From PALSA-129 sp963842505 (GTDB lineage: Bacteria; Acidobacteriota; Terriglobia; Bryobacterales; Bryobacteraceae), in the NCBI GenBank assembly GCA_963842505.1, contig CAWJGZ010000002.1, positions 186,001-250,000 of the forward strand: a stretch of DNA of 64,000 nt, read 5' to 3'. Shown here in pieces: positions 56,485 to 64,000 of the stretch (its first letter is position 1; each line of letters starts with the position of its first letter). The notes under the pieces were generated by a model. The model saw only the letters and a list, made by a program, of their open reading frames with translations. It ran no database searches and had not been told where the DNA came from. A program made the position numbers and the translations under genes.

Positions 56485-56629
56485 CACCGGCGGCAAGACC
56501 GCCGGCGCTACCAGATACGGCATGCGTAGCGGCGCGCGGGATAACATCGTGGCAGACACCGGCGGCATGGACGAAACCGCCGGCGCTACCAGACACCGGC
56601 GGCATAGGCAAGACCGCCGGCGCTACCAG
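56485..56629 (+). repeat. Family A repeats, three tandem copies
   Basis: Copies at 56485-56514 (typical), 56557-56592 (loop ATGGACGAAA) and 56594-56629 (loop ATAGGCAAGA), each with the GGCGG/CCGCC stem. The first two are each preceded by ACATCGTGGCAGA, so a longer unit was duplicated. They fill the gap between the membrane-protein gene and the subtilase stop. Confidence 0.87.
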
Positions 56630-56644
56630 GTACGCGTGCTTAGC

Positions 56645-59600
56645 CTACTTGATGGGCAGAAAGACCGGCAAGCCCCCGACAGTCGCCGGCGACGTCTGTC
56701 CGCCCACCGAAATGGTGATGGGCTGATTTCCCGAAGTCAGACCCGACGGCACTAGGATATCGACCTGGTACAAACCCACGTATGGCGGCGCAAGGAACCC
56801 GGTCCCGCCGTATACCGTCGCCGGCTTGCCTCCAATCGAGACAGTCACCGGGCTAGTGGTCTGGGACAGCGGCGTCGCCGACGCCGGGTCTCCGCTAGCC
56901 GGCTGGTTAGTCACCGGGCCGAGGCCGTTACAGTAGAGTTGGAGAATCTCTCCGGCGGTAGCTGGGTTGCTGGTGGTGATGAGGGCGTAGGTGTTGTTAT
57001 CCAAGGCGTCGGCCGCATAACCGTTGCCCTCGACGAAGCCCAGGAATGCCGGCACGTAATTGTTCAGCTTCACGGTCACCAGGTTGCTGTAAATGTACTC
57101 CGAGAACGTAATTTTCACTTGCGCCGATGGGTAGTTTTCCAGCTCCCAGGGAACAAACACGTTCACCTGGCCGGTGCTGACGAAATAGATGTAGCCCGGC
57201 ACGCTGATGGCCGACAGGGTGGGGGTGGCGGCCGCATCGAAGCTCACGGTAACGCCATCGAGCGTCATCGGCATGCGGAAATAGGTACTCAAATCACCGG
57301 TTGCGTTAATCAGGTAGTTCGGATCCAGCAGGTTCGAGCCGAAAATGGAGGCGTACGATCCCGGAGCCACGGTGCTCCCATACGCGCCGGCGTCCTCCAC
57401 CGGGGCGCCACCGTTGGGCGAATTTGTAACCGCTGGCACCGGTATCAAAGTCACGCTGAACCCGAAGGCATTGTTGCCGGTATACGGGCCTACCGAAGCC
57501 GTGACTGTGGCCGTGCTGGTGGTGGCCGATCCGGCGACCGCGTCCACCCAGGCGATGCCGTAATTGTCCGTCGGGCAAGTAACATTTGCCCCGGAAGCGG
57601 GCGAGCAGGCAGGCGGGTTGAAGGGCTGTGCGCTGTAGCTGGTATTGCCGGGAACGCCGACAACGCTCTTCAACGTCACGTAACCGCGCGGTGTGGTCGC
57701 AAAGGCGACCGAGACTCCGGCAACCGGAGCGCCGTAGTCGTCGGTTACCTGGATGGCGATGGGTCCCAGGTCCGTGCCCACGGCGCCATAGAGATCGCCT
57801 GCCACCGCAACCACGTCCACCACTGCGCCGTCGCCTACGATGAACATGTACGGGATCCGCATGTTCACCGCCGGGAGCGAGCTCTTCAGGGTGATGGCGC
57901 CATTGTATTCCCCGGCTACGGGGACGGAACCGGATAACGTCACAGTCAACGTTGTGCTTGCGGTTGAGCTACCGGCAGCGCCTAGCGTAATGCTGGATGG
58001 GTTCACCGACACGGTCGTTCCGGCGGCGGCCACACCGGTGGCCACCACGACGGCCAGCGTGACCGAACTCGTGCCCGAGTTGGTCACGGTCACGGAAATG
58101 GGACTGGGCAGCGCTACGCCCGATTTCAAGAAGCCGAATGAGAGCGTGGACGGCACGACGGTGACGGTGGCGCTCACGGCGGCGTTGGCATCCAACCGGC
58201 CCGCGCCGATCGACTCCACATCCACCGCGGAGCCGTAATAATCTTCCACCGATACATCCTGCGCCGAGTTATTCAGCAGCGCCGATTTGATCTGCGCGGC
58301 GGACCAGGTGGGGTGAGCCTGTTTCACCAGCGCCGCGGCGCCGGCCACGAGCGGCGCGGAAAAACTGGTTCCGTCCGCACCCACATAGCGGGTTTGCGAG
58401 TACAATTCGCCATTTTGATCGTAATTCTGCCCGACCAGGTACAAACCGTTGGGCGCCGGAACGTACAAATCGCTAGGGTCGGGTCCGCCGAGATTCCCGT
58501 CGTAGCCGGCGGTGGCCACCATGTCCGGCTTGATCTTTCCATCGGGCGTCGGGCCGACGGACGAATAGCTGGCGAGCTGGTTATAGATGCTCAGCGACTG
58601 ATCCTGTCCGGCGGTGTCGATGGTTACCAGCGCCGCCGGGTTGGCGTCGACAAACGCCTTCAACGCCTGGCCGGAACTCAGAGAAATCATCACGACCGGT
58701 CCGTACCAGTAATCCGACAGGCCCACGGGAATCGCCAGCGTGGAGGTATCGGCCATATACATGATGACGCCGGCCGCGCCGGCATTGGCGGCATTGGTGG
58801 TCTTCGTATCGAACGTGCAGGTGCCACGCTGGATCAGGGCGATCTTGCCGCTCAGCGTACCGTTCGGCAGCGCGGAGCACAAGAGGCCGTCGGTATCGCC
58901 GGCGTTCGTGACATCCACTACCTGGCCGGTAAATCCCGGCGATGTGCAACAACCACCGTCGAGCGGGTTGTAACCGAAGTATCCATCGCTTCGGTTGGCG
59001 GGAATGAGCTGCAGGCTGGAGGGCGCGTTGGACGCGTTCACGGTGACGACGCTGCCCAAGGTGTGCGAATTCAGCGTGCCGCCCACGGAAATCACCGAAG
59101 GCGCGGTGGACGGTGAAGCAACTGAACCGAAATAGGGATACACCAGTGATGAATCCTGACCGGAATTCCCGGCGGACACGGTAATCAACAGACCGGCTTG
59201 GGCGGCTGCCTCGAATGCGTATGCCAGCGGATCGCAAGGAACGCCGGCGGAATTGCCGCATTGCGTGGTATCGGTTGCGCCGGTGAGCGCCGGGCCGCCC
59301 GACGACAGATTGGCGATGTCCATTCCATCGTTCAGCACATCTTCAATGGCCTGGATCCAGACGCTTTCCGGCGGATAGTCGTTGACACCGTCGGAGCCAT
59401 AAATTTTGTAATTCCCCAGATAGGCCTTGGGGGCCATTCCACTGAAGGCAATCGAGCCGCCGCTATTCTGCTCGCCGGCCGCGGACGCCGCCACGGCCGA
59501 CCCGTGGCCGTCGCGATCGCGCGCCGAGTAATCGTCGGGCGAAGAGATCGCCGGATTGGGCACCGGATTCGTCGCCAACTGGCAACCCGCGATGGTCGGC

Positions 59601-60316
59601 TTCGCGCAAACGCTCTGCGCGGCGATCTGCGGCACGTAGCTGCGCGCCACAATCACTTTGTGGCTGGTGAAGTTGGCGCAGTCGCTCTGCGCATTGCATT
59701 TCGGCCATGTGCCCGTGGCCGGCAGTTTCAGAGTGGAGTCCTGAAAGGCCGGATGGGTCTGGTCGATTCCGGTGTCCAGAATGGCGATCTTGATACCGGC
59801 GCCGGCGTTGGCTTGTCCGCCGATAGCGGGCAGGTTCCAGGCCGCCGGCGCATTGGCGAGGGCCGTGGCTTTGTTCAAGTTCTTCTTCATGGCGCGCTCC
59901 GGCATGACGCCGATGACGCCGGGCAGCGCGCGGATTTCCGCCAGCCGCTCCGGCCCCACAGCTACGAAGACCGCATTCAGGAGCGTATTCACCGCGCCGG
60001 TTACCTTGATATTCCGGCTGGCTAATTCGGTCACCAGGGACTGCTGGCGCGACACAACCTGGCTTTGGTAGGCAAGGGCTTCGGCGGTCTGCATTCGCTC
60101 GCGCTGGGTGTAGCGCGCGGAAACCGGCGGGTCCGCGAGAAAAACCATATAGCGGTTGGGAACGTATTGCGGCGCGGCGAGCTTCGCGTGACGATTACGC
60201 GCGGGCTGCTGCGGCGACCGTCGCGCGGGCTGCCCAAACCCCGGGTAAGCACACAAAACAAAGAAGAAAAGCGCACAGTTCAGCGCGCGGCGGATGAACC
60301 CTTTGGACATGCTCAT
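56645..60316 (-). CDS. Very large secreted subtilase with PA, Ig-like and TIGR03437-type domains
   Basis: This roughly 1223-residue exported S8 peptidase has a signal peptide at the start (MSMSKGFIRR then ALNCALFFFVLCAYPGFG) and an N-terminal inhibitor-like part (YMVFLADPPVSARY). The catalytic triad is Asp in KIAILDTGIDQTHP (about 180), His in RDGHGSAVAAS (about 269) and Ser in DGTSFSAPLVAG (about 651), with a PA insert at about 470-560. Fibronectin/Ig-like beta domains follow. The C-terminal 230 residues carry the acidobacterial TIGR03437-type motif APGSYASIFGSNLLD. It should degrade proteins outside the cell; the C-terminal domain may anchor or bind. Alternative start at 60310. Confidence 0.9.
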   Translation of the reverse strand: MSMSKGFIRRALNCALFFFVLCAYPGFGQPARRSPQQPARNRHAKLAAPQYVPNRYMVFLADPPVSARYTQRERMQTAEALAYQSQVVSRQQSLVTELASRNIKVTGAVNTLLNAVFVAVGPERLAEIRALPGVIGVMPERAMKKNLNKATALANAPAAWNLPAIGGQANAGAGIKIAILDTGIDQTHPAFQDSTLKLPATGTWPKCNAQSDCANFTSHKVIVARSYVPQIAAQSVCAKPTIAGCQLATNPVPNPAISSPDDYSARDRDGHGSAVAASAAGEQNSGGSIAFSGMAPKAYLGNYKIYGSDGVNDYPPESVWIQAIEDVLNDGMDIANLSSGGPALTGATDTTQCGNSAGVPCDPLAYAFEAAAQAGLLITVSAGNSGQDSSLVYPYFGSVASPSTAPSVISVGGTLNSHTLGSVVTVNASNAPSSLQLIPANRSDGYFGYNPLDGGCCTSPGFTGQVVDVTNAGDTDGLLCSALPNGTLSGKIALIQRGTCTFDTKTTNAANAGAAGVIMYMADTSTLAIPVGLSDYWYGPVVMISLSSGQALKAFVDANPAALVTIDTAGQDQSLSIYNQLASYSSVGPTPDGKIKPDMVATAGYDGNLGGPDPSDLYVPAPNGLYLVGQNYDQNGELYSQTRYVGADGTSFSAPLVAGAAALVKQAHPTWSAAQIKSALLNNSAQDVSVEDYYGSAVDVESIGAGRLDANAAVSATVTVVPSTLSFGFLKSGVALPSPISVTVTNSGTSSVTLAVVVATGVAAAGTTVSVNPSSITLGAAGSSTASTTLTVTLSGSVPVAGEYNGAITLKSSLPAVNMRIPYMFIVGDGAVVDVVAVAGDLYGAVGTDLGPIAIQVTDDYGAPVAGVSVAFATTPRGYVTLKSVVGVPGNTSYSAQPFNPPACSPASGANVTCPTDNYGIAWVDAVAGSATTSTATVTASVGPYTGNNAFGFSVTLIPVPAVTNSPNGGAPVEDAGAYGSTVAPGSYASIFGSNLLDPNYLINATGDLSTYFRMPMTLDGVTVSFDAAATPTLSAISVPGYIYFVSTGQVNVFVPWELENYPSAQVKITFSEYIYSNLVTVKLNNYVPAFLGFVEGNGYAADALDNNTYALITTSNPATAGEILQLYCNGLGPVTNQPASGDPASATPLSQTTSPVTVSIGGKPATVYGGTGFLAPPYVGLYQVDILVPSGLTSGNQPITISVGGQTSPATVGGLPVFLPIK

Positions 60317-60412
60317 GGGACGTATCAAAAGCTTATCAGGTTTCCCCGTGAGTTCGATGTGCGGGACAAGACGCTGCGGGACAAGACGTGAGATGATCTC
60401 CGCGGGCAAAGC

Positions 60413-60451
60413 GGGGACCAATTCCAAAGACGGGAATTAGTTGCAGTCCCC
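60413..60451. repeat. Nested palindrome upstream of the kinase gene
   Basis: GGGGAC, CAATTCC, AAAGAC, GGGAATT, AGTTGCA, GTCCCC: an outer GGGGAC/GTCCCC pair encloses an inner AATTCC/GGAATT pair. It lies 59 bp before the kinase ATG. It could be an operator, a transcript hairpin or a repeat; only this copy was seen. Confidence 0.55.
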
Positions 60452-60509
60452 GTTTGCAGGAGTCCCGTTTTGCGGCGCGCCATCCCCCTGTGTGCTATTC
60501 CTAAACTGA

Positions 60510-62264
60510 ATGGACCGCATCGGGCGGTACAAAATCGTACGGGAGCTGGGACGCGGCGCCATGGGCGTGGTCTACCACGCCATCGATCCCAATATCGGCC
60601 GTTCGGTGGCGATCAAGACCATCAACCTGGGCGCCGTCCCCAAGGCTGATGAGCAGGAACGCATGCGCGAGCGCCTCTTCCGCGAGGCGCGCTCGGCCGG
60701 CATTCTGTCGCACCCCGGCATCGTCACCATCTACGATGTGGAACAGCAGGGCGACTTGGCCTATATCGCCATGGAATATGTCGATGGGCCGACGCTCGAC
60801 CAGCTTCTTTCCGGGCCCGAGGCGCTCGCACCGGAGCGCATATTCAGCATCATCGGGCAGACCGCCGCGGCCCTGGATTACGCGCACGGCAAGGGCATCG
60901 TGCACCGCGACATCAAGCCGGCCAACATCATGATCGCGAAGGACGGCACGGCCAAGATCACGGATTTCGGCATCGCCAAGATCACCGCTTCCGAGCAGTT
61001 CACGATGACCGGTTCGATTGTCGGCACGCCGCATTACATGTCGCCGGAGCAGGTGCAGGGGCAGACGATCGACGGCCGGTCGGACCAGTTCTCGCTGGCG
61101 GTGATTGCGTACGAAGTCCTCACCGGCGAAAAGCCTTATACGGGCGAGCACCTGACGACCGTGGTCTATAAAATTGTGGCGGAAGAGCCGCCATTGGCGC
61201 GGCGCATCAACGCCAGCCTGACCGGGGCAATTGAAGCCGTTCTTCGCAAGGGGTTGGCCAAGAAGCCCGATGCGCGCTACAGCACCTGCGTGGAATTCGC
61301 GGAAGCGCTGGAGGCGGCGTGCGGCGCAAGCAAGGACTGGCATGCCTTGCCGCGCGGAGGCAGTCTCAATGCAACAACCGTGGGACCCGGCCAAGGGATG
61401 AGCGCGGTCACTCTGCCGCCGCCACGGCGCGGCGCCCGGCAGGAATCCACCAGCACCACCAGTGAGACGCGCAGGAAACCCGGTTTTCTGCCGTTCCTGA
61501 TGGCCACGCTGGTAGCCGCCGGCTTGCTCGCGATTGTCGGATGGGAAACCAAGCCGTGGCTTCTCAGCCACACGGCCGCGCCCAAGCAAGCCGAGTCTCA
61601 GCCACCGACGCAACAGCCGCAGCAACAGCCACCACCGCAAACAGAGACGAAGGCGCAGCAGCCGGCTTCGACTTCGGCTTCTAACACCACCGACGCCAAA
61701 CCCAGTCCCTTGTCGGCCGCCGAAGTGACGCCGCCCAAGGACGTCACGCCGCCCAAGGAAGAGACCGTCACGCCGCCGGCCCCGAAGAAGGAAACTAACG
61801 CCCCGCTGCCCGTGCGGCGCGTTGCGCCGGTTCGTCCGGCGCCGCGGCAACCGATCATGGTGATCAGCAGCCCGGGAGGCGCCATCGCGACACTCGATCG
61901 CCAGGCGGATACGGCCTGCACCACGCCCTGCTCCATCGAAGCCGCGCCCGGCCACCACACCATCGGGATCGCCAAGCAGGGATATGATGCCGAGAACCGC
62001 GATGTGGAGGTGGGGTCAAGCCCGGTGGAACTACCCGCCGTGGTGCTGCGCGCCGTGCAGGGAACTCTCATGCTCACCAGCCAACCGGAAGGCGCCGCCG
62101 TGCTGGTGAACGGCAAGCGTTACACGCAGATCACGCCCGCCCAGATCAACCTGGCGCCGGGCACCTATAGCATCACGGTGGAATGGAAAGACGGCAAGCA
62201 GGTCACCCGCACCGTCGAAATCCGGAACGGAATCAACTACCAGAAGTTTCTGATAGCACAGTAA
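60510..62264 (+). CDS. Membrane Ser/Thr protein kinase with PEGA domains
   Basis: This 584-residue Hanks-type kinase has a glycine loop (GRGAMGVVY), Lys36, a catalytic loop HRDIKPANIM and DFG in ITDFGIAK. A juxtamembrane linker leads to one membrane segment (about 326-347). A Pro/Gln/Thr-rich linker (355-440) follows, then two PEGA-like domains (about 448-500 and 512-560; VISSPGGAIATLD and LTSQPEGAAVLVNG) outside the membrane. The PEGA part may sense or bind cell-envelope components. It converges on a radical SAM gene with a 32-bp overlap. Confidence 0.93.
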   Translation: MDRIGRYKIVRELGRGAMGVVYHAIDPNIGRSVAIKTINLGAVPKADEQERMRERLFREARSAGILSHPGIVTIYDVEQQGDLAYIAMEYVDGPTLDQLLSGPEALAPERIFSIIGQTAAALDYAHGKGIVHRDIKPANIMIAKDGTAKITDFGIAKITASEQFTMTGSIVGTPHYMSPEQVQGQTIDGRSDQFSLAVIAYEVLTGEKPYTGEHLTTVVYKIVAEEPPLARRINASLTGAIEAVLRKGLAKKPDARYSTCVEFAEALEAACGASKDWHALPRGGSLNATTVGPGQGMSAVTLPPPRRGARQESTSTTSETRRKPGFLPFLMATLVAAGLLAIVGWETKPWLLSHTAAPKQAESQPPTQQPQQQPPPQTETKAQQPASTSASNTTDAKPSPLSAAEVTPPKDVTPPKEETVTPPAPKKETNAPLPVRRVAPVRPAPRQPIMVISSPGGAIATLDRQADTACTTPCSIEAAPGHHTIGIAKQGYDAENRDVEVGSSPVELPAVVLRAVQGTLMLTSQPEGAAVLVNGKRYTQITPAQINLAPGTYSITVEWKDGKQVTRTVEIRNGINYQKFLIAQ

Positions 62265-63942
62265 GGCTGCCCACACTTTTGTCCGAAGGCAGCAGCGGCG
62301 GCGACACCCAGTTGCGGCGTTCCACAATGGTCTCCGGCTCGTAGGTTTGGCCTTGCGCCAGGCGCCGGGCTTCGCGGCGCGACGACCATAACAGCAGCGG
62401 ACCCACCAGGCACGCGGCCACGCGACCCCACAGTCCAAACTCGCGGCCCACTTCCTGACGCAGTTCGCGAATTTTTTCGCTGACCGCAGGATTGGAGGCG
62501 CGCAGTTGCTTCTCCATGGCCCAGAGCGCGGCCGCATAACCATCTTTGAGCGATCGGGATTCCCAGGCGAAGCGCGCGCGCACCCGCGCATCGGGGTCGT
62601 TCTTGTAGCGCAGCCAGCCGTTGAAGGTAGTGCGGCAGATGCGATAGATGCTGGGGCCATTGCGTTCGAAATCGCGGCGGAAGGCTTCGTCCAGAAACTT
62701 CTTGGAGTCTTCGCGCGAAATGGCGGCATGCTGAAAGTTGAACTTGTCCTGCCCGTGGATGTCGGCCAGGTCGACGCCCTCCAGCATGCGTCCCTGTTGC
62801 GTCATCTCCGCAAACAGCGGCGTGCCGGGGACCGGCGTATAGAGCATGAACTGATGGAAATCCGTATCGTGCGCTATGGCGTGCTCAATCTCGTCGTGAA
62901 TATTTTCCGGGGTATGGTGCTCCAGGCCGATGATCGTCGAGCCCAGCAGCTTGATGCCGTGCTGGCGGAGTTCGCGGGTGAGCGCCAGGGTGTCGGCGCC
63001 CTTCAGTTTGACGTAGGAGGAGTGCGGCGATTCCAGCCCCATCCAGATCCAGGAGACGCCCAGTTCCACCAGTTCCCGCATGGAATACTGGCTGATGGCA
63101 TTGGCCGAAGAAAAGACGTAGAGCGACCAGGCCTTGTTGCCGGCCTTCATGTGGGTGAGCAGTTCCATGGCCCGCCGCTTGTGCAGCAGGAAGTTCTCAT
63201 CCATCATGAAGAACGATTTGACGCCCAGCTTCTCTTCCATCTCCGCCATCACGGCGAAGAGTTCCGCGCCGGTATCGTAGAAATTCAGGAACTTTCCCTT
63301 GCCGCCGAAAAAGGCCGAGGTGGTGCAGAAGTTGCAGCCCATGGGGCATCCCACCGATGGAATGATGGTGGCGGCCGTATTTCCCTTGTTTTGCGGCAGG
63401 GGCATGCCCATGGTGCGTCCACCGAATCCGGAAACGATCTGCGGATGCTTGATCGGCGCCGCCGGATCTTCCTTCAGGAAGCGCCGCATCCATGAGATGC
63501 CGTCGCCGCGCACGATGTGATCGGCATCCACCATTTCCTCGATGTTCGGAGTGGCCGCGACGTGCCCGCCGATCACGATGGTGGCATGGGGCGCAATCCG
63601 GCGGACCATCTTGCACATCTCCCGCACCTTGCCGATGTTCACGATGATCGAAGAGATGCCCACAATATCGTACTGGTTGGCCGCCAGTTCGGCCGCGAAG
63701 CCCGCTTGCGTGGGGAAATCGAGCACGGTGGTGGGCGCAGAGATATTCTGCTGGATCATCAGAATGCCCCACGAACGGTGGAACATGCGCAGCGAAAACG
63801 GTCCTTGTTCGCGCGTCACTTGGTTGTGGTACAGCTCCATCGGGTTGATTTTACGGCTCCCGAATTCGTCGTCCTGGGCATAAGGCCCAAACACGGAAGT
63901 GAGCAGTACTCGGGCCCTGGAGCCCTTAGGATGGGTTTCCAT
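62233..63942 (-). CDS. Radical SAM protein with B12-binding-like domain
   Basis: This 569-residue protein has an N-terminal Rossmann-type region like cobalamin-binding domains (YDIVGISSIIVNIGKVREMC, IVIGGHVAATPNIEEM) without a recognisable DxHxxG histidine. A radical SAM core has the cluster motif SVGCPMGCNFC (Cys199, 203, 206), GLEHHTPENIHDEIEHA and a long C-terminal part. The layout matches the B12-binding radical SAM class (methylases and related). The substrate is unknown. The ATG at 63942 has a good -10 24 bp upstream. Confidence 0.88.
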   Translation of the reverse strand: METHPKGSRARVLLTSVFGPYAQDDEFGSRKINPMELYHNQVTREQGPFSLRMFHRSWGILMIQQNISAPTTVLDFPTQAGFAAELAANQYDIVGISSIIVNIGKVREMCKMVRRIAPHATIVIGGHVAATPNIEEMVDADHIVRGDGISWMRRFLKEDPAAPIKHPQIVSGFGGRTMGMPLPQNKGNTAATIIPSVGCPMGCNFCTTSAFFGGKGKFLNFYDTGAELFAVMAEMEEKLGVKSFFMMDENFLLHKRRAMELLTHMKAGNKAWSLYVFSSANAISQYSMRELVELGVSWIWMGLESPHSSYVKLKGADTLALTRELRQHGIKLLGSTIIGLEHHTPENIHDEIEHAIAHDTDFHQFMLYTPVPGTPLFAEMTQQGRMLEGVDLADIHGQDKFNFQHAAISREDSKKFLDEAFRRDFERNGPSIYRICRTTFNGWLRYKNDPDARVRARFAWESRSLKDGYAAALWAMEKQLRASNPAVSEKIRELRQEVGREFGLWGRVAACLVGPLLLWSSRREARRLAQGQTYEPETIVERRNWVSPPLLPSDKSVGSLTVLSETSGS

Positions 63943-63967
63943 ATTAGCGAGTTTGAGTGCTGAAAGT

Positions 63968-63973
63968 ATTATA
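63968..63973 (-). promoter_or_regulatory. Candidate -10 of the radical SAM gene
   Basis: TATAAT on the minus strand in CAGTTATAATAC, 25 bp before the ATG. A TTACAC lies 21 bp further upstream, a long spacer, so the -35 is uncertain. Confidence 0.5.
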
Positions 63974-64000
63974 ACTGCCGTTTCCGGCGGCTTTGTGTAA

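Noticed and set aside
56485..56629. Three family A copies as a CRISPR array
   Set aside because: Intervals of 42 bp and 1 bp, with variable loops within the units; this is a tandem duplication of a REP-like element.

Overview
The window is about 64 kb of GC-rich bacterial chromosome, open at both ends. Its gene families point to the Acidobacteria, most likely the Solibacter/Bryobacter group. The markers are three tandem secreted proteins of the TIGR03435 (DUF3738) type, a secreted VWFA-related protein of the TIGR03436 type, a TonB-dependent receptor with an N-terminal carboxypeptidase-regulatory-like domain, and a TIGR03437-like C-terminal domain on a large subtilase. This placement rests on family recognition only; there is no rRNA gene in the window.

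Layout. 1-2100: a phospho-signalling pair on the minus strand (PP2C phosphatase fused to a membrane segment and a beta-helix, plus an FHA protein). 2800-4686: hybrid histidine kinase. 4807-8873: mtaB-like methylthiotransferase, then the minus-strand block dnaX-ybaB-recR with the SRP RNA just upstream of dnaX. 8970-12433: NtrY/NtrX-type two-component pair. 12721-13295: AbrB/RelE-type toxin-antitoxin. 13312-16555: two S10 carboxypeptidase paralogues, one without its catalytic Ser and His. 16738-18194: molybdenum sulfite-oxidase-type enzyme and its small cytochrome c. 18432-22329: CoA-transferase, alanine-dehydrogenase-like enzyme, cyclic-nucleotide-binding protein and TrmB-type regulator. 22475-25865: translation/secretion block tRNA-Tyr, tRNA-Thr, tuf, rpmG, tRNA-Trp, secE, nusG, rplK, tRNA-Leu. 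26335-36540: VWFA protein, TonB receptor, three DUF3738 proteins and a FucP-type sugar transporter. 36760-37352: vapBC bracketed by composite repeats. 37511-40255: secreted LamG-like protein and an ABC exporter. 40318-41807: NAD(P)-binding protein, STAS protein, hemerythrin-like protein. 41854-48414: operon uppS-cdsA-larC-metG-tatD-polyprenyl synthase. 48587-54484: purQ-purL-purF followed by hutH. 54739-64000: membrane protein, giant subtilase, PEGA-domain Ser/Thr kinase and a radical SAM protein.

The minus-strand operons are tightly packed, with many 4-bp ATGA overlaps. Most gaps above 100 bp contain members of dispersed palindromic repeat families, called A, B, C and D here, which are REP-like elements. 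Two composite A+B copies in direct orientation flank the vapBC pair exactly.

The most interesting items are: the pseudo-protease paired with an intact S10 peptidase; the phosphatase/beta-helix fusion; NusG with an acidic N-terminal extension of about 105 residues; the DUF3738 triplet next to a TonB receptor and VWFA protein; the repeat-bracketed toxin-antitoxin cassette; and a response regulator with GSFAGA in place of GAFTGA. No CRISPR array, prophage, integrase, complete insertion sequence or rRNA operon was seen.
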